Of a stretch of 64,000 nucleotides of DNA, positions 22,756-34,343 are shown one piece after another (the first letter of the stretch is position 1; each line of letters begins with the position of its first letter). The stretch lies in the NCBI GenBank assembly GCA_037176885.1, contig JAWWNJ010000011.1, forward strand, positions 1,054,001-1,118,000. Direction: 5' to 3'. Under the pieces are notes generated by a model that worked only from the letters and a program-made list of their open reading frames with translations, searched no databases and was not told the DNA's origin. This stretch comes from Favolaschia claudopus. Lineage: Eukaryota > Basidiomycota > Agaricomycetes > Agaricales > Mycenaceae. The position numbers were made by a program, and so were the translations under genes.

Positions 22756-23891
22756 TTGACGCGCTTTTGTGAGTTGAGGACAAGACGCGTCTGCACAGCC
22801 ACGGTTTGATGCAATTTGGTGATGGCATCATCAGCATAATTGGTGGTTTTGTGGGATTCACACCAATTTCGGGATCGAAAGGCTCGGATATGTAACTGAT
22901 ATACAGGTAGTTGGTTCAAGCTACACCGTTTCATTGCCATTTATGTACCACGGCGTAGAATGTTTCGGAGTTCGATACCGACATCAGAGGATTATGTAGA
23001 TTGCCAGGGCAAACGGGGTCCCGCCTTCAATCCACTAACCACTCCTCAAATTTGAATCTTTGCTTCGAGCGCAACCATTCGGATTTGTTTCCATTCTCCG
23101 CGAACAGAGAGATGCAGAAGTATAGTGGCGAAGCAGAAAAATAACGGCGACCGTGACTTGCTGCTAAAAGGCGAATGTTCGGCAACTGCGAATTCTGAAC
23201 AGGTGTAAGGTGTGCAGCTCGCAGACTTCGAGACGCAAGAAACGCGGTGACACAGGCATAAGGAGGGTCATGCCAGGAGCCCCAGGATTGCGGCACCCTC
23301 AGGCGGTCGAGCGAGTAGAAACGTAGCGGCCGCAGAAGCTTTCTTTCAGGCTTGGAAAGCGAGAGATTCAATTCGATGCTTTGCCAACCCCAATCCGCGT
23401 TTTCAAACCGACATGTTGTTCAAGGTAAGGGATCGGACGATGTTCGGAGGTAATGGCAAAACTTGCTCCACGTATTAGGGTCGACCGCAGCGCATCTTTC
23501 GAGGAAGTGTAGCAACAGAGGACGTTCAAATTACAGGCTAACGATTTGACCTCTCGTGGGCAATTCGGACCGACTCCGGAGGCTACAATGTCGAGAAAGG
23601 GCTTATTAATATATCACATCGGGTTTACGGAAAGTCTGGGGTTCGCCGTTCAGCCTCGTTCCAGGTAGAGAAACTGGTGGAAGCAAGGCGTATGGGCAGC
23701 GTTGAAGAGGATGGACGGTAAACAAGGACTAGACAGAGAATCGCGATGGATGTGTGATGGAGAATGAAAAAGACAAGCCTTTGATTCAGACGAACATCGG
23801 CATTTTTCGGGCCGAACATCCTTGTGGAAATCCACCACCTCTTTTTGCCCTCGCTGCCCCCCTCGACGAGCTCCAGACAACGAGCAGGGCT
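22756..23891. other. intergenic, one weak minus-strand frame
   Basis: The left end holds the promoter of the pseudo-E2 copy 2, including ACGCGT near 22789. A minus-strand frame at 23027..23371 contains LRFYSLDRLRVPQSW and could be a fragment of an F-box/LRR-type protein, but it has no clear start or partners. The right 200 bp lies upstream of the bHLH gene. Confidence 0.35.
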
Positions 23892-25698
23892 ATGGACGGC
23901 CAGCAAGCAGCTCAAGACCAGCACCTTATGTCTTCCTTCTTCCCCCAGGACCTCGGCATCGACCACATGCAGAACTCGTCCCAAGACTTCCAGTTTCATC
24001 AGCCAGGGCCGTCCAATTCCAACCCAGTCAACCTCAACCTAGCTAATAGTCTAAACGTGAACAACTTGGAGCTTCTGGGCACCATCGGTAACCTCATCAA
24101 TGAGCAGACCGCCGCAGCAGCATCCTACAATGTCAACGTTAACCCTAGCCTGCTTTTGGAGCAGCAATACAAGCTCACTCAGCTCCAACAGCTCCAGCAG
24201 CTACAAAACCAGATCTTCCAGCAGCAGGTAACTTCAAACTCGCTAGGTCTTCATTCGAGCCCGTTCTGGCTCACATTCTTTCATAGATTGCCCTAATTTC
24301 AGGCGGACAGCCTACACCCCTGCCCCTCGACTCTGACGCTCGCGCTGCGGAAAGGGTGGCCTCATTCCACGGCTTGCCAACACCAGGTTGGCTCCAGCTT
24401 CTTCCCATGCTCCAATATGGTTCTCTGACGTACAAACAGGCAACTCGACCGAACTGCGTGCCCAACCCAATGTCGAATATGTCTCTCCCATGATTCTTGA
24501 CTATAACGATAGCTACCCTCCGACCTCACATCAACAACAATATGCTCCTCGCGGGTCCACTTCTGCGCCCGCCCATATTGCTTTCCGCCAGACCAGCACG
24601 CAGCCAGACCTTGATTTTGATATCTCACCGCTAACGAGCCCATGGCTCGGCGCGCATCAGCAGCCCGTGCGCCAACAACCTCATTCCAACACCAACCCCT
24701 CTTCCTCGACGCGTGCCGGCTCGAAACGAGGCGCCGCTTCTTCGAGCGACGACGACACCACCGAGCGGCCGTCTCGCAAAAAGCAGAGTCCCGCCATCCG
24801 TGCCACCGTCCCCATCCCGAAAAAGACGCCCAGTACACGCGGCACAAAATCCGCCAACTCGACACCATTGATGCGCTCGACGCGTTCGCGAAAAGACAGC
24901 ATAAGCGTCCCGGGAGATACCCCGTCTCCAGTCGACTTGTCAATGCCGCCACCAGCCCCGCCACTCGACAGTGCCAACACCACCCCTACGCCCTTCACAC
25001 ATGCCTCCGTCGCTTCTCCCGGCGTGCGCCCGCACCTCACGCCCGTCACACCCGCTAGTATCATGAATCTCGGGCGCCTCGGAATTACCAGCGCCCTTGG
25101 CGGCAGCGGCGGCGCGGCCGCAAAGGCGAAAAAGTCTCCGGCGACGCAATCCCCCGGTTTGAAAGCTATTCTTCCAGGCGCTGCTGCATCGTCGTCGCGA
25201 CATGGGAACCCACCGGTCGCGATACGCAAGACGTCGCATAAGGCGGCGGAACAGAAGCGTAGAGATTCGCTGAAGACGACGTTTGACGATCTGCGTGGTC
25301 TGCTCCCGCCTCTGCCTTTACCGTCGGATATCACGGACGAACCTATTCTCCCCGGCGCGCTCCCGCCCCGAGGGCCGCCGAAAGCTGGCGGGGAAGGTCC
25401 AAATAAAGGCGTGAGCAAGCTACAGCTGCTGATGTGCGGGAACGACTACATCCGGCAGCTTGTTTCGCGCGTCGACAGACGAGACGACGAAATTGCGCGT
25501 CTGCGACGGGAGGTGGCGTATTTACGTGGTGTGACCAGGGGGCAGTTTGCTCCTGGGGAGGGTGGGGAGGTGGTGGAGGAATGCGATTTGGAGAAGGATT
25601 TGGATGCGGTGGAGGAGTATGGGCATCCGTTAGGGAGGCCAAGAGCGGGATCGATTGCGGAGTTGGATGAGGAGGGGGAGGAGGAGGGGGAAGAGTGA
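23892..25698 (+). CDS. bHLH transcription factor
   Basis: Exons join(23892..24227,24287..24386,24440..25698) give 564 residues. The N-terminus is Gln/Asn-rich with several LQQLQQLQ repeats, as in activation regions. The middle is Ser/Thr/Pro-rich with many SP and TP sites (DISPLTSPW, SPVDLSMPPP). The DNA-binding domain begins near residue 408 with KTSHKAAEQKRRDSLKTTFD, which keeps the His/Lys, Glu and Arg residues that read an E-box. A long Pro/Gly-rich loop follows, then helix 2 GVSKLQLLMCGNDYIRQL and a short coiled region DEIARLRREVAYL. The C-terminus is acidic. The long loop is typical of several fungal INO4/MLX-like bHLH proteins. Its target is unknown. Confidence 0.9.
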
Positions 25699-25981
25699 AC
25701 ATTGGTTGGTAAGACCCGACTGCATCTGGTTAGAGAGTGAGACCGTGAATTTTGGGCGTAATGCATTTTAGCGTGTATGTATTTCTTTGTTGCAACCTCG
25801 ATACGATACCCTCTGTGCAGTATTGTAGTCCAAGACGTCCCGAGAAGATTGGATCTCTCCCCATTCCGCAGCTCGACCTTGACGCAGAGGCGTAAAGCAT
25901 CTCATGTAAGCGCCGTCGGCTTTTCGGCGCTATTAGAAACCTGGACTGCTGCCGCATGCAGTGCAACTGTCATGATCGACG

Positions 25982-27636
25982 ATGCACTTCTCCAAAACCT
26001 ACTCTCAGCTGCTCCAGGAGCTACCGCCAGAGCTTAGCGAAAACGCAGTCAACTACCGTCAGGTATGGACCCTATCCCCACCCAATTTGTACATTCCTCA
26101 CCCGATTCGCAGCTGAAAAAGCTAATTAACCAACTCGTCACTGAATTAGCTTCCTTGGGGCTCGGACCTGCTGTATTACAAGACTTGTTGGGTGCTTCGG
26201 GCAAGGGAAAGGGCAAAGAAACTTGTACGCGTGTGGAATATGAATTCAACCATGCTTCGGGTCATATCGAGCCACGCCTGCGTCTATGGGTTGATCCTCC
26301 CAATGCCCCATCGCCCCCGACTTCAAGCCATATAGTAGAGGTAGAGGAAGATGAAACCGAATCAGAGCTGCCTTCTTCTCAAGTGTCCCTCCTATGGTCT
26401 CTGCAGCAACATACTCTTTCCCCAGATTCGTCGGCAGCTGCTTCTAATCCTGAATCGGACACCATGGGTCATCATGGCAAGGTCGAAGTGGTGATTCCTC
26501 TGGTTTCCGATACGGCATTTTTCGAGCTGCTCTTGACGGCTCTACACGGTCTCACCGAGCATCTTCGACAAATACACGCTCAGTTTGTAACGACGCTTGC
26601 TGAGATCACGAAAATGGTCTCGGATTCCGCGCGACCCGTCTCATCGACGTCGCATGGTTTCAGAGCGTTTTCTGCGCTGAGGTCGGATGCGGGTGGGGTA
26701 CGGGTAGATGCGGCTTCAGGCAAGGTCCGTTCTCCATAATCATATCCGTCATCGTGCGTAATACTGACTTTTCGGATTCACTGTTAGAGTGATCTATATT
26801 CGTGGCGGGAAATATTCCAATTATACGTCGAGTCTGAAATCTTTGAGAACGTCAGCGAGCGACATCGTGGCGAGCGTTCGGTCGAGGATGCTGAGACGAG
26901 GCTGAAGATGTTTGCTGAGCGTGTGACTACGCGGGGGCTCGGCGACGGGCGCAAGCTCAGGCTAGCACAGAGCCGCAAGGCCCTGGAATCCTTTCTGCAG
27001 CTGAATCTCTTCATCTTGAATGTCAAGAAGGTCAGTTTTCACTAACTATCGTATTTCAAAATCCAGCTCATTCTCCGTGATGTAGTTCGAACTTGCAAAC
27101 GCGGAGGCGACGCGCAAGATTCTCAAGAAGCATACGAAGCGGACGGCATTGCCTTCGACAGACGCCAGCAACACCACACCTCTTGACCTCATACCAATCG
27201 ACACGAATGCATCTCTTCCCAGAATCATGGTGCAAGAGCTAGGCACCACCCTCCTCCCTATTATCCCTTCTATCGATGATTATACCTGTCTCATCTGTAC
27301 AAGCATCGCGTTCAAGCCCATTCGTCTCGCCTGCGGACACCTATTTTGCGTTCGCTGCCTCGTAAAAATGCAGAAACGCGGCAGCGCTCACTGCCCAATG
27401 TGTCGGTCACCTTGTGTTCTTGTCGCCGATAGATGTGTGTCGTCACTTGCTTACTCGTTGTACCGGTATTCACTGCTATGCCCACAGCGAATGTGGACTG
27501 GGCATTGCTCAATTTCATGCGCGATTGGTTCCCCGAGGAATCCAGCCTCAAACTCAGCCAAAACGAGAAGGAGGCGACGAAGGAGCAACTTGAGGAGATG
27601 GGCATAGATCCAGACGAGAAATGCGTTGTGATGTAG
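25982..27636 (+). CDS. SPX and RING domain protein (putative E3 ligase)
   Basis: Exons join(25982..26062,26113..26724,26788..27030,27086..27434,27488..27636) give 477 residues. It starts MHFSKTYSQLLQELPPEL with NYRQLKKLINQLV, the two N-terminal helices of an SPX domain that senses inositol pyrophosphates. The SPX core continues to about residue 310 (LQLNLFILNVKKFELAN). A C3HC4 RING lies near residues 375-420: CLIC, then ACGHLFCVRCL and CPMCRSP. The tail SNVDWALLNFMRDWFP is a conserved motif of this family. Related fungal proteins act in phosphate or nitrogen-linked ubiquitination. The overall order SPX then RING, with the conserved tail, makes the assignment secure, while the substrate is unknown. 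Confidence 0.9.
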
Positions 27637-27770
27637 CGTCTGAGCGGCCGGGACCATGATCCAGACACTCTACGCTACTATCTTATAATCTATTTCTTAG
27701 GGTGGATAATCTGTGGGTTGGATATGTAATCTGTACAAGAGTTAATACATGATATCAGTATGCCTACTTG

Positions 27771-28653
27771 TCATGAGGCGTCGTCCTTGCCGCCGCTCAG
27801 ACTCCTGAAGAACTCCGCGTATGCGTGGTCGACGTCGAATAACAGCTGAAGAGAAATCAATGTAAGGCTGGGACGATTGCAGTGAGCGTACTTGTCGAGA
27901 TTGTTCTTCCGTGATTTCCTCTGCTGCTGACATGCCGTTGAGTGTGATTAACCTATATCAAGAGAACTGAGAACTGAGGACTAAGACTCAAAGGTGAACA
28001 TACCAGGAAACCATGCGACTGCGACCCTCCCAATCCTTGCTGCCTTTAAATCGAGCGTACCCCGTAACAAGGTCTTGCAGGATGGGATGCAGCTGGTCTT
28101 TGGCACGCATGCGCAATTTGAGGGCATCCATGAATGTGATGAAACCCTGAAAGTGGATGAGAAACAGTTACAGCGATTTCTGCGTGCGGCTGTACCTGGG
28201 TCGTTTCTGCAACCCATTTCCCTGTCTCTGGGCCAGCCTCACTGGAATGCTCAACGGTTGCGGGAACTCCGACCTTCAGTCGATGCAGCGCCGCAGGATG
28301 TTCCATCTAGCCCAGATCAGCATCGACATCCAGATATCGGCGTAGAAAACCAACGCGGTAACGCGACATAAATTGCTCAATAGAAGGCACATCATCCGCG
28401 ACAAGCTTTAGCATTGTCTTGTATTGCGATAACAGTCGCGTACATGCTGGGGAATATCTCTTCGGCACGCCTTAGCTTTGAGAAGTATACCAAGGACCAG
28501 GACGCACTCTGCGGAAGTGATAGAGTCCCGGACATAGGCGCGCTCGAGGTAGTCTAAGGCGACGATGATTCCGAAGAGCGTTGCAAGGTTCTCTCTGTCG
28601 GCGTTCGTGGTGTATGGCAGTCGCACTTCTTCATCCAGAGAGAAAGACGACAT
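27771..28653 (-). CDS. VPS28: ESCRT-I subunit VPS28
   Basis: VPS28 is part of the ESCRT-I complex that sorts ubiquitinated membrane cargo into multivesicular bodies. The start at 28653 gives MSSFSLDEEVRLPYTTN, then RENLATLFGIIVALDYLERAYVRDSI, the conserved N-terminal core that binds the other ESCRT-I subunits. Later exons encode GVPATVEH, MDALKLRMRAKDQLHP and LQDLVTGYARF, then the C-terminal four-helix region ending LLFDVDHAYAEFFRSL. Four or five introns interrupt it; the last exon is 27771..27845 and the intron before it is 27846..27891. Length is about 220 residues, the family norm. It lies 210 bp from the nitrate reductase stop codon, same strand. Confidence 0.9.
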
Positions 28654-28863
28654 CGCCGAGCGGAACAAACCTGTGATGATCACGGGGACCCAACAACGGC
28701 CAAATAACGCGTCTTAATTAGCGCGTCGAGGCGCGTTGAAGGGACAGAGAGACTTAGTTGTCTGATAGGTCCGCCCGAGAATCAAATTTCTGGGTATCTT
28801 CACAGTTCATACTCTACCCAGCGCTTCGGCCATCGATTGCTATCCAGATACTAACGAGACTTG

Positions 28864-31596
28864 CTAGAAAACCACAATTTGTTCCGCTTGCCATCCACTC
28901 TCCTCAAGAAACCTCCGCATATCCTTCTCCATCTCCTCCGGTCCAGACAACAAGACCACCGTCCCCGCCGAACCTGGACAATACCGCTGGATCATCTCTC
29001 TATCGATCCGCCCTCTCAGCCCGTCCCACTTCTCATCGCCCTTCGTCAGTGTATAAATCACCTCTCCCCTCCCACCTCCCTCCCGAACGAGCTCATCCAG
29101 ATGTTCCCTGCACAAGATATCTTCTTCCGTCGTATTCGAATCTAACACGGTGCAGCTCGTAGCATCCTGTTCGTCTCGCATGACTGCTCGGAAAACCTGG
29201 TATATGGGCGTTACACCGCTGCCGCCACATATCATCAAAAACCTCTCCGTCTTCTTCCTTCCTCCAGATCCCGCGGAATACTCCCCCCGACCATGATACT
29301 CGAATTTCCCTATCGGTCCCTTGAACTCAACCTCATGGCCTATCGGGAGGGAATCGATAGCCATGGACATTGCCCCTCCTCGATAATCCTTGCGCGGGGA
29401 ATAAACCTTGATCAACAACTCGACTTCACCTTTCTTGTCTATCTCGGAAATCGGGGTGAAGCAGCGCACGATGGCCTCTCGTGTTGCAGGATCCCGTAGG
29501 CGAACCATGATGTGCTGCCCTGTACGCAGGCCTAGGATTTGATCTTCGTGTTGCAGTTTGAAAGTGAAGATTCGCGTGTCTCGGGAGACACTCTTACGCG
29601 CATGCAGTTTGACGGAGGACCAAGATCTTGGTTGTAGGAATACCGTTGGGTTGTTGGCCTCTTCGTCCTGGCAATCCAGAGACAGCTCCTTCTTCGCCGT
29701 GTCGTCCAGGGTTCCGATGTGGTACCGGCGCATCATGGCTTTCGCGGTCTCCGAGTCTGCGCTTGGGTCAGCTTCGAAAGCAGCAACGATTGGAAAGAAA
29801 CGCACGGATTGACATGAATTCATCTGTGGCATCCGTGGCAGCAGCACTGGCGATACTCTGTATTCCCCCGGGGTGCTCATTCAAATATTCTGTCGCATCG
29901 TACACTTCGCTGTTCACCACAAACCAGAGGTTCTTCCCCACTGCATGCTCGCGCAATTCGGCGAACGTGATATGCTTGTGCAGCCCTTCCTTCTTCATGT
30001 ATACATCGTGAACCGGTTTCGCTGGCCGAACAGCATCTAGGCCAGAAATCTGTTCACCCCAGAATCCATTTGTCAAATCCCCTCCAGCAGCTTTTACTCG
30101 CTCCATCCACCCTCCGGGGATTAGTGCTGGCTGGGTGGGATGTTCAAACCGGAGTTCATCGGCTTCTCTCATGATAGCCACCCTGAACCACGCATTATGC
30201 ATCATGCCCAAGACCGACCAATACACGTCTCGAGGCTGAACGCACATGCCCTCATCCATGCACCGGACGAGAATGTCTTTCGCTTCCGACATCTCTTGGA
30301 CTGGGATATCAAGCGTCCAGAAACACCAGCAGAACGAAGTATCCCGCCATTGGAAGTCCAGCTTGCCGCCGTAAAGTATTCGATCCGCTTTGCGATACTC
30401 GTCCTCCACATATTGTATCCGCGCCAACCTCCACGTACGGCCCTGGTCAAGGCTGACCTCCACGCGGGTTATTCTTCTGCCACCTCCGCCATATGCATAC
30501 CCTCTCGCTGTGTATACATCCCCGCCCTCAAGGAGGCGCAGCCTTTCTCCGTGCGCAGGGGATGCAATAGCCGAGTTTGGGCTGAGATCATGAATGGCGT
30601 AACGTTCATCTGTCCACCATTTAGAACCTTCTGCGGCAACCTCTGGGCTGATCATAGTCGGCAAAACCCTGTTGTCGTAGATGTGATACCAGTTGTCGCT
30701 CGGTTGGTCTGTGATGGTGAGTTTTTTCAGCCACTTGACGCTTCTACCGCCGATCTGCCCTGGAATGACCACTCGCAAAGGTTTCCCGTGGTCCGGCCTC
30801 AGCATTTCGCCGTTCATTTTGTACGCAAGCATTATTCCTCGGTTTGGGTCCAGGACCCAGCTCAACTTGACGCATGTTCCGTAATGTCCGTTTGGCTGCA
30901 ATGTTACGCGCTCAGTCATTCGTCCAGGACGGTGCAAGGTGCACTTACTAGCTTGTCCGCGCCTTCCATGTAAACAAATTTTGCCCCTTTACGAGGTTTT
31001 GCCCGGCGCACAACATCTGACATGACCACGCCAGTGAATAACGCAGTAGATACCCCTGCAGGGCCCCAGGAGAATCCCTTCGACTTGCGTACCATGTTCT
31101 GCTCCTTTCTCCGATTTCCCGCGCAAACCAAAGTGACTGGATACGTCTGCTGTTCATATTCCGCCACAAGTTTTTGCAGCGTTATCTTCAACGGTGTTTC
31201 CACCATTCTGCGACCGCCTAAGAACCCCGATGCATCGAAGGAAAGACATGATTACCCGTCGACTGTAAATTCCCAATCCAGTACGTTTTCGTCGTGGACT
31301 TCCGGCACGACGCCGTGGTTGCGGACGAAGAACAGTTCGGGAGTTGTGAGGAAGCCTTCGCGGAATAGTTCTGTTAAAGGCGCCTCTGCATTGAAGGGAT
31401 GTACGCCGGTCAGACGAATCATGCGCGAGTCTCTGGATACGTGAGCGTCTGGTGTCCCTCGGTCGATTTCGAGCGTTTCGGAGGGCGCATTACTTTGAGG
31501 CGGAGGCGGCAGGACAGCTCCATCACAGGTCTCGATAGTGCTTGCGGAGGAAATGTCGGTGCATTGCGTGGTTTCGTTGCTGCATTTAACAGGCAT
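28864..31596 (-). CDS. niaD: assimilatory nitrate reductase (NAD(P)H)
   Basis: Reduces nitrate to nitrite with electrons passed from NAD(P)H through FAD and haem to the molybdenum cofactor. Exons complement(join(28864..29756,29806..30895,30949..31207,31256..31596)), 860 residues. The Moco domain contains FVRNHGVVPEV and the Mo-ligand region TLVCAGNRR. The dimerisation part follows, then a cytochrome b5 domain with NEHPGG and EFMSIHSETAKAMM. The C-terminal FAD/NAD(P)H module has RCFTPIS and CGGSGVTPIYQ. The intron before SETAKAMM uses the acceptor that restores the family motif IHSE. No nitrite reductase or nitrate transporter is adjacent in this window. Four GATAA sites upstream point to control by an AreA/Nit2-type GATA factor. 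Confidence 0.96.
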
Positions 31597-32089
31597 GACA
31601 GAGTTGAGGACAGTTGTCGACTCGTCCGTTATCTATCGCTACGCACGCGATTGGAAGGGAAAATCTCCCACCCAGGCCCCATAAGGAGAAAGTTGTACCT
31701 AGTGCTCAAGTCCGCTGCGAGCGTAATGGATGGAAGCTCGGAAGTACGGAAAATTAGGCCAAACTAATCTGGGTTATCGAGCGCGAAGCCCCAAGTCTGT
31801 CGGATTCAACAGATCCGTATGTTCCCCGTAGTAGATTCAGTCGTCAGTGCTGCGTGAGAATTGGTACGAGTGCATTCGTTCTTCGCGAAGTTCGAGAGCC
31901 TCAAAAGTCAGGATTTTTTGCGTGTTATCTTGGTGCATATCATTGAGGAGAGCATAAATAGAGAGGAGCACATAAATAGGCGGTGGCATAAATAGTTGCT
32001 CGTCGACAGCGTTATCGTCGTGGGACAGAAGAAAGAGCTGGCGTGACAGCCGTTGTCACAGTCACACAAAATTTTGGACGCATGAATCC
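31597..32089. promoter_or_regulatory. divergent promoter, nitrate reductase and uS5m
   Basis: A 493-bp region between two divergent start codons. TTATC (GATAA on the nitrate reductase strand) occurs at 31629, 31774, 31925 and 32012, as expected for GATA-factor nitrogen control. CATAAATAG occurs three times at 31953, 31971 and 31987, spaced 18 and 16 bp, about 95-137 bp before the ribosomal protein start. These are AT-rich TATA-like boxes. Confidence 0.6.
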
Positions 32090-34160
32090 ATGAATCGACT
32101 GGTCCGCCTCGCAGTCTCAAGACGCCGGCCAAATCTCTACGCCTTTCCCCGCACATTCAGGGTACCCCAGAACCGCCGCTATGCCTCCCGAAATTCTGGC
32201 CCTAGCCGCAGGGAAACTCTAGAGTCTCTTTACGACGAGTACATCGCGTCTATACACGCTAGCGACCCGCGACAAGCCCCACTTTCGTTCGAGCAATTCG
32301 CTCAAACCGTCCGACAATTAGAGCAGAATGGAGCTCTGGCCGAACCCGAACAGCAGGAGGACACGTCCCCACTCTCCGACAAATACGACGATATGTTGGC
32401 TGCGCTCGCTCAGATGGAAGAGACAATGCCGAATGCGGAATACCAGGAGACACTAGAAAATCTAGCCGACTCCTACCGTGAAGCGCTTGAACCCAGTGGA
32501 ATCGACCCGCTCTTCAAGTACAGGCTCAACCGTTTAGATGTCACGAATGGTTCGATGGACGACGTTGCGCAGAGGCTCACACGGCTCGTGTCGTCCACGA
32601 CGGACCCCTTGCTGTTGGAGCAAGTCGAGAACAAACTTGCGACATACAACGGCCCACTCTCTACTCTGAACATGGCCGTCGAGTGGTACTTGGACAACCA
32701 GGAAGCAATCACTGTTCCAGATACACCAGGTATCTACAAGTCATCCGCGAATTAATTCCAGGAAACTGACGTGGTCATTTCAGAATCGCAATCCTCCTCT
32801 TCAGTCGACCTTAGTTCATCACCTATTTCCCTAGACGACTCAAGCAAACCCGTCTTTGGTACTCGATGCATTTTATACACTGTTCATCTCATAACGCTCT
32901 ATTCCAGACAACAACCTTTATTATAGCATGGAGACCCCAGTAGATGAGCTCACCCGCCACCTCCGCAACCGCGACGTCGAATATGCCATTCAGCATCGTA
33001 TGACATACGAGGACCGAGAGGAGCTGGTTAGGCTTCTCGAAAGCATCATCATCCCGGTATTCAACGAGGATATGGCCACCTTCAACGCCATAGCCGACAT
33101 CTTCGCCAAATACGAAGACGTCGAGCTATCCTTTCACACCGAGCCTCGGCTGCCTCATGTTCGGCGACTGAACGTCTTCAAACGTCTCCTTCCACGACCA
33201 GACGATGAAAAGCCCGAAGACAGGGAGAAAGAGAAAGCGGAGATTCAGGAGATAGTGGCGGAAGTGCAGAGGAAGGAGGAGATAGGTGAGAGCGTTGTTT
33301 GATGACAGAATATCCTGTTGACCCCACTCTCAGAGGAGGCGGAGAGACGTGCCAAGGAGCAACCGTGGCCAGATCTCATGACCCGCGACCCGCTACTGGA
33401 CTCGCGCGATGTCCTAGAGCTCCCGCCCACAAAAGACAGCCCTTACCACAATCGGGTCGTTATCCGCAATCACCAATCCATATTCACCGAAGCCCTCCAC
33501 GCCGACTCGTTCGATTTCGACAACCCCGACTACGAGCCGACGAAAACCGAAGATATCGAGGAACAGAACAACGACGAGAGGGTCAACTTGCCCATCCCAG
33601 CGTCAAAGGCAGAGCAACTCATCACCTTCCCCGTCGACTTCTACATGGCCAAACAACAAACCGGCAAAGGGACGATAGCGCGAATCGTGCACGTTCTTGT
33701 GGTCGGCGACGGCAAGGGTATGGTTGGTCTCGGAATCGGGAAGCACGAGAAGGGTGAGGTGGCCAAAGCCAAAGCTTTCCGTGACGCCGTGCGAAACATG
33801 GACTGGGTAGAACGCTTTGAGAACCGCACGATCTGGACGGAGGTGCGGACTAAGTTTGGTGCGACCACAGTCATCCTGAGACCGCGTCCGGTCGGTTTCG
33901 GGCTGCGGTGTAATCCTTACATCCACCGCCTACTCAAGGCCGCTGGTATCAAGGACATTAGCGCCAAGGTATGGGGCAGCCGGAATCGAATGGGGGTCAT
34001 GAAAGCGACGCTGCGTCTGTTGCAAGCAGGACATGCGCCGTTGGGTATGGGAGATGGGGTCGGCGGTCCAGGGCGAAAGTCCCACAAAGGTACTGGACTG
34101 CGGAGCAAGAGCGAGATCGAACGTGAACGCGGGCGGAGGTTGGTGGATCTGAGAGTATAG
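32090..34160 (+). CDS. mitochondrial ribosomal protein uS5m (MRPS5)
   Basis: Exons join(32090..32729,32784..32858,32908..33285,33334..34160) give 639 residues. It starts with a basic presequence MNRLVRLAVSRRRP for mitochondrial import. A long fungal N-terminal extension, acidic and Gln-rich, precedes the S5 core. The RNA-binding S5 domain starts at TFPVDFYMAKQQTGKGTIAR and the second domain ends with HRLLKAAGIKDISAKVWGSRN. The core GKGMVGLGIGKHEKGEVAKA is clearly S5. The extension makes this protein much longer than the bacterial S5 of about 165 residues, which is usual for fungal mitoribosomes. It is divergent from the nitrate reductase gene and shares its promoter region, but no functional link is implied. 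Confidence 0.92.
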
Positions 34161-34343
34161 CCAGTCAATAAATAATTGACCCAAACTTGCAAACATCTGT
34201 GTGAACAAACCTCACCGAACGCTCGAACCGAAACGAGTAGAATCGGTTCGTGAGATGTTTCACCAAGTCTAATGATATTGGCCACGCAAGTGCATTGGTA
34301 CGAGTAAGTATGTCGTTATATATGTATAAGTGAATAAGGTACA

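Noticed and set aside
24681..25418. Minus-strand frame of 245 codons
   Set aside because: Antisense to the bHLH gene in a GC-rich exon; low-complexity translation.
29772..29805. 34-nt intron in nitrate reductase ending at GAAG
   Set aside because: The acceptor 15 bp further gives the conserved IHSE motif and a normal 49-nt intron.
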